Shown here piece by piece: positions 33,967-48,850 of a stretch of 64,000 nucleotides of DNA. The position numbers were made by a program, and so were the translations under genes. Below the pieces are notes generated by a model, which saw only the letters and a list, made by a program, of their open reading frames with translations, did not search any database and was not told where the DNA came from. The DNA comes from Auanema rhodensis (lineage: Eukaryota; Nematoda; Chromadorea; Rhabditida; Rhabditidae). Location: positions 19,917,638-19,981,637 of the forward strand of contig OZ059900.1 in assembly GCA_964057225.1 (NCBI GenBank). The letters run 5' to 3'. Each line of letters starts with the position of its first letter. Positions within the stretch are counted from its first letter, which is position 1.

Positions 33967-36360
33967 CCAGCATAATAAAATATTTCTCATGGGAAATACT
34001 GTGTTTTTGTATTTTTCTAGTGTTCAGCATGTAAAATGCTTCATTTTAGTATGTAACACGCTGAAATTCGTTGCATTTGACTACTCATATGAACAAAAAT
34101 CGATTTAATCAATATTAGCCATAAGGGGCGTGCCCTCAGAATATGCTAATTTCCTTAATTTTCTAACCCCTGATTTTTTGTCGTGAAAGTGGAACTAGAC
34201 GTTGTACGAACAATTTTGAGCTAGGTTTCATTGACATTGCATGAGTTTGAACACATGAAATCGTAAGTCAAAACCTTGTTTACAGCGAAATTTCCAAAAA
34301 CTGGTTTTCCAGCATAATAAAATATTTCTCATGGGAAATACTGTGTTTTTGTATTTTTCTAGTGTTCAGCATGTAAAATGCTTCATTTTAGTATGTAACA
34401 CGCTGAAATTCGTTGCATTTGACGACTCATATGAACAAAAATCGATTTAATCAATATTAGCCATAAGGGGCGTGCCCTCAGAATATGCTAATTTCCTTAA
34501 TTTTCTAACCCCTGATTTTTTGTCGTGAAAGTGGAACTAGACGTTGTACGAACAATTTTGAGCTAGGTTTCATTGACATTGCATGAGTTTGAACACATGA
34601 AATCGTAAGTCAAAACCTTGTTTACAGCGAAATTTCCAAAAACTGGTTTTCCAGCATAATAAAATATTTCTCATGGGAAATACTGTGTTTTTGTATTTTT
34701 CTAGTGTTCAGCATGTAAAATGCTCCATTTTAGTATGTAACACGCTGAAATTCGTTGCATTTGACGACTCATATGAACAAAAATCGATTTAATCAATATT
34801 AGCCATAAGGGGCGTGCCCTCAGAATATGCTAATTTCCTTAATTTTCTAACCCCTGTTTTTTTGTCGTGAAAGTGGAACTAGACGTTGTACGAACAATTT
34901 TAAGCTAGGTTTCATTGACATTGCATGAGTTTGAACACATGAAATCGTAAGTCAAAACCTTGTTTACAGCGAAATTTCCAAAAACTGGTTTTCCAGCATA
35001 ATAAAATATTTCTCATGGGAAATACTGTGTTTTTGTATTTTTCTAGTGTTCAGCATGTAAAATGCTTCATTTTAGTATGTAACACGCTGAAATTCGTTGC
35101 ATTTGACGACTCATATGAACAAAAATCGATTTAATCAATATTAGCCATAAGGGGCGTGCCCTCAGAATATGCTAATTTCCTTAATTTTCTAACCCCTGTT
35201 TTTTTGTCGTGAAAGTGGAACTAGACGTTGTACGAACAATTTTGAGCTAGGTTTCATTGACATTGCATGAGTTTGAACACATGAAATCGTAAGTCAAAAC
35301 CTTGTTTACAGCGAAATTTCCAAAAACTGGTTTTCCAGCATAATAAAATATTTCTCATGGGAAATACTGTGTTTTTGTATTTTTCTAATGTTCAGCATGT
35401 AAAATGCTTCATTTTAGTATGTAACACGCTGAAATTCGTTGCATTTGACTACTCATATGAACAAAAATCGATTTAATCAATATTAGCCATAAGGGGCGTG
35501 CCCTCAGAATATGCTAATTTCCTTAATTTTCTAACCCCTGTTTTTTTGTCGTGAAAGTGGAACTAGACGTTGTACAAACAATTTTGAGCTAGGTTTCATT
35601 GACATTGCATGAGTTTGAACACATGAAATCGTAAGTCAAAACCTTGTTTACAGCGAAATTTCCAAAAACTGGTTTTCCAGCATAATAAAATATTTCTCAT
35701 GGGAAATACTGTGTTTTTGTACTTTTCTAGTGTTCAGCATGTAAAATGCTTCATTTTAGTATGTAACACGCTGAAATTCGTTGCATTTGACGACTCATAT
35801 GAACAAAAATCGATTAAATCAATATTAGCCATAAGGGGCGTGCCCTCAGAATATGCTAATTTCCTTAATTTTCTAACCCCTGTTTTTTTGTCGTGAAAGT
35901 GGAACTAGACGTTGTACAAACAATTTTGAGCTAGGTTTCATTGACATTGCATGAGTTTGAACACATGAAATCGTAAGTCAAAACCTTGTTTACAGCGAAA
36001 TTTCCAAAAACTGGTTTTCCAGCATAATAAAATATTTCTCATGGGAAATACTGTGTTTTTGTATTTTTCTAGTGTTCAGCATGTAAAATGCTTCATTTTA
36101 GTATGTAACACGCTGAAATTCGTTGCATTTGACTACTCATATGAACAAAAATCGATTTAATCAATATTAGCCATAAGGGGCGTGCCCTCAGAATATGCTA
36201 ATTTCCTTAATTTTCTAACCCCTGTTTTTTTGTCGTGAAAGTGGAACTAGACGTTGTACAAACAATTTTGAGCTAGGTTTTATTGACATTGCATGAGTTT
36301 GAACACATGAAATCGTAAGTCAAAACCTTGTTTACAGAGAAATTTCCAAAAACTGGTTTT
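33967..36360 (+). repeat. Right part of region B: seven 342-bp units
   Basis: The first three units repeat the order of the 1425-bp form (CTGATTTTTT twice, then GCTCC/TTTTAAGC), but the fourth, 34993-35334, lacks the 57-bp insertion. Then follow GACTACTCAT with a private TTCTAATGTTC near 35386, TGTACTTTTC/GATTAAATC (35677), and a unit with GTTTTATTGAC and TACAGAGAAA (36019) that leads into the last 520-bp unit. Confidence 0.83.
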
Positions 36361-36880
36361 CCAGCATAATAAAATATTTCTCATGAGAAATACTGTGTTT
36401 TTGTATTTTTCTAGTGTTCAGCATGTAAAATGCTTCATTTTAGTATGTAACACGCTGAAATTCGTGGCATTTGACGACTCATATGAACAAAAATCGATTT
36501 AATCAATATTAGCCATAAGGGGCGTGCCCTCAGAATATGCTAATTTCCTTAATTTCCTAACCCCTGTTTTTTTGTTTTTTGTATTTTTCTAGTGTTCAGC
36601 ATGTAAAATGCTTCATTTCAGTATGTAACACGCTGAAATTCGTTGCATATGACGACTCATATGAACAAAAATCGATTTAATCAATATTAGCCATAAGGGG
36701 CGTGCCCTCAGAATATGCTAATTTCCTTAATTTTCTAACCCCTGTTTTTTTGTCGTGAAAGTGGAACTAGACGTTGTACGAACAATTTTGAGCTAGGTTT
36801 CATTGACATTGCATGAGTTTGAACACATGAAATCGTAAGTCAAAACCTTGTTTACAGCGAAATTTCCAAAAACTGGTTTT
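36361..36880 (+). repeat. 520-bp unit (dimer minus 164 bp), copy 4
   Basis: The junction G is at 36574. It carries private changes (AATTTCCTAACC near 36556, CATTTCAGTATG near 36615, TTGCATATGACG near 36646), and its 3' part has TTTTGAGC rather than TTTTAAGC. It is the right boundary of region B. Confidence 0.9.
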
Positions 36881-37564
36881 CCAGCATAATAAAATATTTC
36901 TCATGGGAAATACTGTGTTTTCGTATTTTTCTAGTGTTCAGCATGTAAAATGCTTCATTTTAGTATGTAACACGCTGAAATTCGTTGCATTTGACGACTC
37001 ATATGAACAAAAATCGATTTAATCAATATTAGCCATAAGGGGCGTGCCCTCAGAATATGCTAATTTCCTTAATTTTCTAACCCCTGTTTTTTTGTCGTGA
37101 AAGTGGAACTAGACGTTGTACGAACAATTTTGAGCTAGGTTTCATTGACATTGCATGAGTTTGAACACATGAAATCGTAAGTCAAAACCTTGTTTACAGC
37201 GAAATTTCCAAAAACTGGTTTTCCAGCATAATAAAATATTTCTCATGGGAAATACTGTGTTTTTGTATTTTTCTAGTGTTCAGCATGTAAAATGCTTCAT
37301 TTTAGTATGTAACACGCTGAAAGTCGTTGCATTTGACGACTCATATGAACAAAAATCGATTTAATCAATATTAGCCATAAGGGGCGTGCCCTCAGAATAT
37401 GCTAATTTCCTTAGTTTTCTAACCCCTGTTTTTTTGTCGTGAAAGTGGAACTAGACGTTGTACGAACAATTTTGAGCTAGGTTTCATTGACATTGCATGA
37501 GTTTGAACACATGAAATCGTAAGTCAAAACCTTGTTTACAGCGAAATTTCCAAAAACTGGTTTT

Positions 37565-40300
37565 CCAGCATAATAAAATATTTCTCATGGGAAATACTGT
37601 GTTTTTGTATTTTTCTAGTGTTCAGCATGTAAAATGCTTCATTTTAGTATGTAACACGCTGAAATTCGTTGCATTTGACGAATCATATGAACAAAAATCG
37701 ATTTAATCAATATTAGCCATAAGGGGCGTGCCCTCAGAATATGCTAATTTCGTTAATTTTCTAACCCCTGTTTTTTTGTCGTGAAAGTGGAACTAGACGT
37801 TGTACGAACAATTTTGAGCTAGGTTTCATTGACATTGCATGAGTTTGAACACATGAAATCGTAAGTCAAAACCTTGTTTACAGCGAAATTTCCAAAAACT
37901 GGTTTTCCAGCATAATAAAATATTTCTCATGGGAAATACTGTGTTTTTGTATTTTTCTAGTGTTCAGCATGTAAAATGCTTCATTTTAGTATGTAACACG
38001 CTACAATTCGTTGCATTTGACGACTCATATGAACAAAAATCGATTTAATCAATATTAGCCATAAGGGGCGTGCCCTCAGAATATGCTAATTTCCTTAATT
38101 TTCTAACCCCTGTTTTTTTGTCGTGAAAGTGGAACTAGACGTTGTACGAACAATTTTGAGCTAGGTTTCATTGACATTGCATGAGTTTGAACACATGAAA
38201 TCGTAAGTCAAAACCTTGTTTACAGCGAAATTTCCAAAAACTGGTTTTCCAGCATAATAAAATATTTCTCATGGGAAATACTGTGTTTTTGTATTTTTCT
38301 AGTGTTCAGCATGTAAAATGCTTCATTTTAGTATGTAACACGCTGAAAGTCGTTGCATTTGACGACTCATATGAACAAAAATCGATTTAATCAATATTAG
38401 CCATAAGGGGCGTGCCCTCAGAATATGCTAATTTCCTTAGTTTTCTAACCCCTGTTTTTTTGTCGTGAAAGTGGAACTAGACGTTGTACGAACAATTTTG
38501 AGCTAGGTTTCATTGACATTGCATGAGTTTGAACACATGAAATCGTAAGTCAAAACCTTGTTTACAGCGAAATTTCCAAAAACTGGTTTTCCAGCATAAT
38601 AAAATATTTCTCATGGGAAATACTGTGTTTTTGTATTTTTCTAGTGTTCAGCATGTAAAATGCTTCATTTTAGTATGTAACACGCTGAAATTCGTTGCAT
38701 TTGACGAATCATATGAACAAAAATCGATTTAATCAATATTAGCCATAAGGGGCGTGCCCTCAGAATATGCTAATTTCCTTAATTTTCTAACCCCTGTTTT
38801 TTTGTCGTGAAAGTGGAACTAGACGTTGTACGAACAATTTTGAGCTAGGTTTCATTGACATTGCATGAGTTTGAACACATGAAATCGTAAGTCAAAACCT
38901 TGTTTACAGCGAAATTTCCAAAAACTGGTTTTCCAGCATAATAAAATATTTCTCATGGGAAATACTGTGTTTTTGTATTTTTCTAGTGTTCAGCATGTAA
39001 AATGCTTCATTTTAGTATGTAACACGCTGAAATTCGTTGCATTTGACGAATCATATGAACAAAAATCGATTTAATCAATATTAGCCATAAGGGGCGTGCC
39101 CTCAGAATATGCTAATTTCGTTAATTTTCTAACCCCTGTTTTTTTGTCGTGAAAGTGGAACTAGACGTTGTACGAACAATTTTGAGCTAGGTTTCATTGA
39201 CATTGCATGAGTTTGAACACATGAAATCGTAAGTCAAAACCTTGTTTACAGCGAAATTTCCAAAAACTGGTTTTCCAGCATAATAAAATATTTCTCATGG
39301 GAAATACTGTGTTTTTGTATTTTTCTAGTGTTCAGCATGTAAAATGCTTCATTTTAGTATGTAACACGCTACAATTCGTTGCATTTGACGACTCATATGA
39401 ACAAAAATCGATTTAATCAATATTAGCCATAAGGGGCGTGCCCTCAGAATATGCTAATTTCCTTAATTTTCTAACCCCTGTTTTTTTGTCGTGAAAGTGG
39501 AACTAGACGTTGTACGAACAATTTTGAGCTAGGTTTCATTGACATTGCATGAGTTTGAACACATGAAATCGTAAGTCAAAACCTTGTTTACAGCGAAATT
39601 TCCAAAAACTGGTTTTCCAGCATAATAAAATATTTCTCATGGGAAATACTGTGTTTTTGTATTTTTCTAGTGTTCAGCATGTAAAATGCTTCATTTTAGT
39701 ATGTAACACGCTGAAAGTCGTTGCATTTGACGACTCATATGAACAAAAATCGATTTAATCAATATTAGCCATAAGGGGCGTGCCCTCAGAATATGCTAAT
39801 TTCCTTAGTTTTCTAACCCCTGTTTTTTTGTCGTGAAAGTGGAACTAGACGTTGTACGAACAATTTTGAGCTAGGTTTCATTGACATTGCATGAGTTTGA
39901 ACACATGAAATCGTAAGTCAAAACCTTGTTTACAGCGAAATTTCCAAAAACTGGTTTTCCAGCATAATAAAATATTTCTCATGGGAAATACTGTGTTTTT
40001 GTATTTTTCTAGTGTTCAGCATGTAAAATGCTTCATTTTAGTATGTAACACGCTGAAATTCGTTGCATTTGACGAATCATATGAACAAAAATCGATTTAA
40101 TCAATATTAGCCATAAGGGGCGTGCCCTCAGAATATGCTAATTTCCTTAATTTTCTAACCCCTGTTTTTTTGTCGTGAAAGTGGAACTAGACGTTGTACG
40201 AACAATTTTGAGCTAGGTTTCATTGACATTGCATGAGTTTGAACACATGAAATCGTAAGTCAAAACCTTGTTTACAGCGAAATTTCCAAAAACTGGTTTT
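37565..40300 (+). repeat. 1368-bp higher-order repeat (4-mer), two copies
   Basis: Copies are 37565-38932 and 38933-40300. Marker order in each: GACGAATCAT with AATTTCGTTAATT, GCTACAATTCG, CTGAAAGTCG with CCTTAGTTTTC, then GACGAATCAT with the normal CCTTAATT. The last two types return at 40643 and 40985, a partial further copy. Confidence 0.85.
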
Positions 40301-41668
40301 CCAGCATAATAAAATATTTCTCATGGGAAATACTGTGTTTTTGTATTTTTCTAGTGTTCAGCATGTAAAATGCTTCATTTTAGTATGTAACACGCTGAAA
40401 TTCGTTGCATTTGACGACTCATATGAACAAAAATCGATTTAATCAATATTAGCCATAAGGGGCGTGCCCTCAGACTATGCTAATTTCCTTAGTTTTCTAA
40501 CCCCTGTTTTTTTGTCGTGAAAGTGGAACTAGACGTTGTACGAACATTTTTGAGCTATGTTTCATTGACATTGCATGAGTTTGAACACATGAAATCGTAA
40601 GTCAAAACCTTGTTTACAGCGAAATTTCCAAAAACTGGTTTTCCAGCATAATAAAATATTTCTCATGGGAAATACTGTGTTTTTGTATTTTTCTAGTGTT
40701 CAGCATGTAAAATGCTTCATTTTAGTATGTAACACGCTGAAAGTCGTTGCATTTGACGACTCATATGAACAAAAATCGATTTAATCAATATTAGCCATAA
40801 GGGGCGTGCCCTCAGAATATGCTAATTTCCTTAGTTTTCTAACCCCTGTTTTTTTGTCGTGAAAGTGGAACTAGACGTTGTACGAACAATTTTGAGCTAG
40901 GTTTCATTGACATTGCATGAGTTTGAACACATGAAATCGTAAGTCAAAACCTTGTTTACAGCGAAATTTCCAAAAACTGGTTTTCCAGCATAATAAAATA
41001 TTTCTCATGGGAAATACTGTGTTTTTGTATTTTTCTAGTGTTCAGCATGTAAAATGCTTCATTTTAGTATGTAACACGCTGAAATTCGTTGCATTTGACG
41101 AATCATATGAACAAAAATCGATTTAATCAATATTAGCCATAAGGGGCGTGCCCTCAGAATATGCTAATTTCCTTAATTTTCTAACCCCTGTTTTTTTGTC
41201 GTGAAAGTGGAACTAGACGTTGTACGAACAATTTTGAGCTAGGTTTCATTGACATTGCATGAGTTTGAACACATGAAATCGTAAGTCAAAACCTTGTTTA
41301 CAGCGAAATTTCCAAAAACTGGTTTTCCAGCATAATAAAATATTTCTCATGGGAAATACTGTGTTTTTGTATTTTTCTAGTGTTCAGCATGTAAAATGCT
41401 TCATTTTAGTATGTAACACGCTGAAATTCGTTGCATTTGACGACTCATATGAACAAAAATCGATTTAATCAATATTAGCCATAAGGGGCGTGCCCTCAGA
41501 ATATGCTAATTTCCTTAATTTTCTAACCCCTGTTTTTTTGTCGTGAAAGTGGAACTAGACGTTGTACGAACAATTTTGAGCTAGGTTTCATTGACATTGC
41601 ATGAGTTTGAACACATGAAATCGTAAGTCAAAACCTTGTTTACAGCGAAATTTCCAAAAACTGGTTTT

Positions 41669-44600
41669 CCAGCATAATAAAATATTTCTCATGGGAAATA
41701 CTGTGTTTTTGTATTTTTCTAGTGTTCAGCATGTAAAATGCTTCATTTTAGTATGTAACACGCTGAAATTCGTTGCATTTGACGACTCATATGAACAAAA
41801 ATCGATTTAATCAATATTAGCCATAAGGGGCGTGCCCTCAGAATATGCTAATTTCCTTAATTTTCTAACCCCTGTTTTTTTGTCGTGAAAGTGGAACTAG
41901 ACGTTGTACGAACATTTTTGAGCTATGTTTCATTGACATTGCATGAGTTTGAACACATGAAATCGTAAGTCAAAACCTTGTTTACAGCGAAATTTCCAAA
42001 AACTGGTTTTCCAGCATAATAAAATATTTCTCATGGGAAATACTGTGTTTTTGTATTTTTCTAGTGTTCAGCATGTAAAATGCTTCATTTTAGTATGTAA
42101 CACGCTGAAATTCGTTGCATTTGACGACTCATATGAACAAAAATCGATTTAATCAATATTAGCCATAAGGGGCGTGCCCTCAGAATATGCTAATTTCCTT
42201 AATTTTCTAACCCCTGTTTTTTTGTCGTGAAAGTGGAACTAGACGTTGTACGAACAATATTGAGCTAGGTTTCATTGACATTGCATGAGTTTGAACACAT
42301 GAAATCGTAAGTCAAAACCTTGTTTACAGCGAAATTTCCAAAAACTGGTTTTCCAGCATAATAAAATATTTCTCATGGGAAATACTGTGTTTTTGTATTT
42401 TTCTAGTGTTCAGCATGTAAAATGCTTCCTTTTAGTATGTAACACGCTGAAATTCGTTGCATTTGACGACTCATATGAACAAAAATCGATTTAATCAATA
42501 TTAGCCATAAGGGGCGTGCCCTCAGAATATGCTAATTTCCTTAGTTTTCTAACCCCTGTTTTTTTGTCGTGAAAGTGGAACTAGACGTTGTACGAACAAT
42601 TTTGAGCTAGGTTTCATTGACATTGCATGAGTTTGAACACATGAAATCGTAAGTCAAAACCTTGTTTACAGCAAAATTTCCAAAAACTGGTTTTCCAGCA
42701 TAATAAAATATTTCTCATGGGAAATACTGTGTTTTTGTATTTTTCTAGTGTTCAGCATGTAAAATGCTTCATTTTAGTATGTAACACGCTGAAATTCGTT
42801 GCATTTGACGACTCATATGAACAAAAATCGATTTAATCAATATTAGCCATAAGGGGCGTGCCCTCAGAATATGCTAATTTCCTTAATTTTCGAACCCCTG
42901 TTTTTTTGTCGTGAAAGTGGAACTAGACGTTGTACGAACAATTTTGAGCTATGTTTCATTGACATTGCATGAGTTTGAACACATGAAATCGTAAGTCAAA
43001 ACCTTGTTTACAGCGAAATTTCCAAAAACTGGTTTTCCAGCATAATAAAATATTTCTCATGGGAAATACTGTGTTTTTGTATTTTTCTAGTGTTCAGCAT
43101 GTAAAATGCTTCATTTTAGTATGTAACACGCTGAAATTCGTTGCATTTGACGACTCATATGAACAAAAATCGATTTAATCAATATTAGCCATAAGGGGCG
43201 TGCCCTCAGAATATGCTAATTTCCTTAATTTTCTAACCCCTGTTTTTTTGTCGTGAAAGTGAAACTAGACGTTGTACGAACAATTTTGAGCTAGGTTTCA
43301 TTGACATTGCATGAGTTTGAACACATGAAATCGTAAGTCAAAACCTTGTTTACAGCGAAATTTCCAAAAACTGGTTTTCCAGCATAATAAAATATTTCTC
43401 ATGGGAAATACTGTGTTTTTGTATTTTTCTAGTGTTCAGCATGTAAAATGCTTCATTTTAGTATGTAACACGCTGAAATTCGTTGCATTTGACGACTCAT
43501 ATGAACAAAAATCGATTTAATCAATATTAGCCATAAGGGGCGTGCCCTCAGAATATGCTAATTTCCTTAATTTTCTAACCCCTGTTTTTTTGTCGTGAAA
43601 GTGGAACTAGACGTTGTACGAACATTTTTGAGCTATGTTTCATTGACATTGCATGAGTTTGAACACATGAAATCGTAAGTCAAAACCTTGTTTACAGCGA
43701 AATTTCCAAAAACTGGTTTTCCAGCATAATAAAATATTTCTCATGGGAAATACTGTGTTTTTGTATTTTTCTAGTGTTCAGCATGTAAAATGCTTCATTT
43801 TAGTATGTAACACGCTGAAATTCGTTGCATTTGACGACTCATATGAACAAAAATCGATTTAATCAATATTAGCCATAAGGGGCGTGCCCTCAGAATATGC
43901 TAATTTCCTTAATTTTCTAACCCCTGTTTTTTTGTCGTGAAAGTGGAACTAGACGTTGTACGAACAATTTTGAGCTAGGTTTCATTGACATTGCATGAGT
44001 TTGAACACATGAAATCGTAAGTCAAAACCTTGTTTACAGCGAAATTTCCAAAAACTGGTTTTCCAGCATAATAAAATATTTCTCATGGGAAATACTGTGT
44101 TTTTGTATTTTTCTAGTGTTCAGCATGTAAAATGCTTCCTTTTAGTATGTAACACGCTGAAATTCGTTGCATTTGACGACTCATATGAACAAAAATCGAT
44201 TTAATCAATATTAGCCATAAGGGGCGTGCCCTCAGAATATGCTAATTTCCTTAGTTTTCTAACCCCTGTTTTTTTGTCGTGAAAGTGGAACTAGACGTTG
44301 TACGAACAATTTTGAGCTAGGTTTCATTGACATTGCATGAGTTTGAACACATGAAATCGTAAGTCAAAACCTTGTTTACAGCGAAATTTCCAAAAACTGG
44401 TTTTCCAGCATAATAAAATATTTCTCATGGGAAATACTGTGTTTTTGTATTTTTCTAGTGTTCAGCATGTAAAATGCTCCATTTTAGTATGTAACACGCT
44501 GAAATTCGTTGCATTTGACGAATCATATGAACAAAAATCGATTTAATCAATATTAGCCATAAGGGGCGTGCCCTCAGAATATGCTAATTTCCTTAATTTT

Positions 44601-46798
44601 CTAACCCCTGTTTTTTTGTCGTGAAAGTGGAACTAGACGTTGTACGAACAATTTTGAGCTAGGTTTCACTGACATTGCATGAGTTTGAACACATGAAATC
44701 GTAAGTCAAAACCTTGTTTACAGCGAAATTTCCAAAAACTGGTTTTCCAGCATAATAAAATATTTCTCATGGGAAATACTGTGTTTTTGTATTTTTCTAG
44801 TGTTCAGCATGTAAAATGCTTCATTTTAGTATGTAACACGCTGAAATTCGTTGCATTTGACGACTCATATGAACAAAAATCGATTTAATCAATATTAGCC
44901 ATAAGGGGCGTGCCCTCAGAATATGCTAATTTCCTTAGTTTTCTAACCCCTGTTTTTTTGTCGTGAAAGTGGAACTAGACGTTGTACAAACAATTTTGAG
45001 CTAGGTTTCATTGACATTGCATGAGTTTGAACACATGAAATCGTAAGTCAAAACCTTGTTTACAGCGAAATTTCCAAAAACTGGTTTTCCAGCATAATAA
45101 AATATTTCTCATGGGAAATACTGTGTTTTTGTATTTTTCTAGTGTTCAGCATGTAAAATGCTTCATTTTAGTATGTAACACGCTGAAATTCGTTGCATTT
45201 GACGACTCATATGAACAAAAATCGATTTAATCAATATTAGCCATAAGGGGCGTGCCCTCAGAATATGCTAATTTCCTTAATTTTCTAACCCCTGTTTTTT
45301 TGTCGTGAAAGTGGAACTAGACGTTGTACGAACATTTTTGAGCTATGTTTCATTGACATTGCATGAGTTTGAACACATGAAATCGTAAGTCAAAACCTTG
45401 TTTACAGCGAAATTTCCAAAAACTGGTTTTCCAGCATAATAAAATATTTCTCATGGGAAATACTGTGTTTTTGTATTTTTCTAGTGTTCAGCATGTAAAA
45501 TGCTTCATTTTAGTATGTAACACGCTGAAATTCGTTGCATTTGACGACTCATATGAACAAAAATCGATTTAATCAATATTAGCCATAAGGGGCGTGCCCT
45601 CAGAATATGCTAATTTCCTTAATTTTCTAACCCCTGTTTTTTTGTCGTGAAAGTGGAACTAGACGTTGTACGAACAATTTTGAGCTAGGTTTCATTGACA
45701 TTGCATGAGTTTGAACACATGAAATCGTAAGTCAAAACCTTGTTTACAGCGAAATTTCCAAAAACTGGTTTTCCAGCATAATAAAATATTTCTCATGGGA
45801 AATACTGTGTTTTTGTATTTTTCTAGTGTTCAGCATGTAAAATGCTTCCTTTTAGTATGTAACACGCTGAAATTCGTTGCATTTGACGACTCATATGAAC
45901 AAAAATCGATTTAATCAATATTAGCCATAAGGGGCGTGCCCTCAGAATATGCTAATTTCCTTAGTTTTCTAACCCCTGTTTTTTTGTCGTGAAAGTGGAA
46001 CTAGACGTTGTACGAACAATTTTGAGCTAGGTTTCATTGACATTGCATGAGTTTGAACACATGAAATCGTAAGTCAAAACCTTGTTTACAGCGAAATTTC
46101 CAAAAACTGGTTTTCCAGCATAATAAAATATTTCTCATGGGAAATACTGTGTTTTTGTATTTTTCTAGTGTTCAGCATGTAAAATGCTTCATTTTAGTAT
46201 GTAACACGCTGAAATTCGTTGCATTTGACGACTCATATGAACAAAAATCGATTTAATCAATATTAGCCATAAGGGGCGTGCCCTCAGAATATGCTAATTT
46301 CCTTAATTTTCTAACCCCTGTTTTTTTGTCGTGAAAGTGGAACTAGACGTTGTACGAACAATTTTGAGCTATGTTTCATTGACATTGCATGAGTTTGAAC
46401 ACATGAAATCGTAAGTCAAAACCTTGTTTACAGCGAAATTTCCAAAAACTGGTTTTCCAGCATAATAAAATATTTCTCATGGGAAATACTGTGTTTTTGT
46501 ATTTTTCTAGTGTTCAGCATGTAAAATGCTTCATTTTAGTATGTAACACGCTGAAATTCGTTGCATTTGACGACTCATATGAACAAAAATCGATTTAATC
46601 AATATTAGCCATAAGGGGCGTGCCCTCAGAATATGCTAATTTCCTTAATTTTCTAACCCCTGTTTTTTTGTCGTGAAAGTGGAACTAGACGTTGTACGAA
46701 CAATTTTGAGCTAGGTTTCATTGACATTGCATGAGTTTGAACACATGAAATCGTAAGTCAAAACCTTGTTTACAGCGAAATTTCCAAAAACTGGTTTT
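41669..46798 (+). repeat. 1710-bp higher-order repeat (5-mer), three copies
   Basis: Copies start at 41669, 43379 and 45089. Unit 1 of each has GAACATTTTTGAGCTATG; unit 3 has GCTTCCTTTTAG with CCTTAGTTTTC. Unit 4 has GAGCTATGTTTC in copies one and three but GACGAATCAT with GCTCC in copy two, so copy two was partly replaced by another unit type. Confidence 0.83.
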
Positions 46799-48850
46799 CC
46801 AGCATAATAAAATATTTCTCATGAGAAATACTGTGTTTTTGTATTTTTCTAGTGTTCAGCATGTAAAATGCTTCATTTTAGTATGTAACACGCTGAAATT
46901 CGTTGCATTTGACGACTCATATGAACAAAAATCGATTTAATCAATATTAGCCATAAGGGGCGTGCCCTCAGAATATGCTAATTTCCTTAATTTTCTAACC
47001 CCTGTTTTTTTGTCGTGAAAGTGGAACTAGACGTTGTACGAACAATTTTGAGCTAGGTTTCATTGACATTGCATGAGTTTGAACACATGAAATCGTAAGT
47101 CAAAACCTTGTTTACAGCGAAATTTCCAAAAACTGGTTTTCCAGCATAATAAAATATTTCTCATGGGAAATACTGTGTTTTTGTATTTTTCTAGTGTTCA
47201 GCATGTAAAACGCTTCATTTTAGTATGTAACACGCTGAAATTCGTTGCATTTGACGACTCATATGAACAAAAATCGATTTAATCAATATTAGCCATAAGG
47301 GGCGTGCCCTCAGAATATGCTAATTTCCTTAATTTTCTAACCCCTGTTTTTTTGTCGTGAAAGTGGAACTAGACGTTGTACGAACAATTTTGAGCTAGGT
47401 TTCATTGACATTGCATGAGTTTGAACACATGAAATCGTAAGTCAAAACCTTGTTTACAGCGAAATTTCCAAAAACTGGTTTTCCAGCATAATAAAATATT
47501 TCTCATGGGAAATACTGTGTTTTTGTATTTTTCTAGTGTTCAGCATGTAAAATGCTTCATTTTAGTATGTAACACGCTGAAATTCGTTGCATTTGACGAC
47601 TCATATGAACAAAAATCGATTTAATCAATATTAGCCATAAGGGGCGTGCCCTCAGAATATGCTAATTTCCTTAATTTTCTAACCCTTGTTTTTTTGTCGT
47701 GAAAGTGGAACTAGACGTTGTACGAACAATTTTGAGCTAGGTTTCATTGACATTGCATGAGTTTGAACACATGAAATCGTAAGTCAAAACCTTGTTTACA
47801 GCGAAATTTCCAAAAACTGGTTTTCCAGCATAATAAAATATTTCTCATGGGAAATACTGTGTTTTTGTATTTTTCTAGTGTTCAGCATGTAAAATGCTTC
47901 ATTTTAGTATGTAACACGCTGAAATTCGTTGCATTTGACGACTCATATGAACAAAAATCGATTTAATCAATATTAGCCATAAGGGGCGTGCCCTCAGAAT
48001 ATGCTAATTTCCTTAATTTTCTAACCCCTGTTTTTTTGTCGTGAAAGTGGAACTAGACGTTGTACGAACAATTTTGAGCTAGGTTTCATTGACATTGCAT
48101 GAGTTTGAACACATGAAATCGTAAGTCAAAACCTTGTTTACAGCGAAATTTCCAAAAACTGGTTTTCCAGCATAATAAAATATTTCTCATGGGAAATACT
48201 GTGTTTTTGTATTTTTCTAGTGTTCAGCATGTAAAATGCTTCATTTTAGTATGTAACACGCTGAAATTCGTTGCATTTGACGACTCATATGAACAAAAAT
48301 CGATTTAATCAATATTAGCCATAAGGGGCGTGCCCTCAGAATATGCTAATTTCCTTAATTTTCTAACCCCTGTTTTTTTGTCGTGAAAGTGGAACTAGAC
48401 GTTGTACGAACAATTTTGAGCTAGGTTTCATTGACATTGCATGAGTTTGAACACATGAAATCGTAAGTCAAAACCTTGTTTACAGCGAAATTTCCAAAAA
48501 CTGGTTTTCCAGCATAATAAAATATTTCTCATGGGAAATACTGTGTTTTTGTATTTTTCTAGTGTTCAGCATGTAAAATGCTTCATTTTAGTATGTAACA
48601 CGCTGAAAGTCGTTGCATTTGACGACTCATATGAACAAAAATCGATTTAATCAATATTAGCCATAAGGGGCGTGCCCTCAGAATATGCTAATTTCCTTAG
48701 TTTTCTAACCCCTGTTTTTTTGTCGTGAAAGTGGAACTAGACGTTGTACGAACAATTTTGAGCTAGGTTTCATTGACATTGCATGAGTTTGAACACATGA
48801 AATCGTAAGTCAAAACCTTGTTTACAGCGAAATTTCCAAAAACTGGTTTT

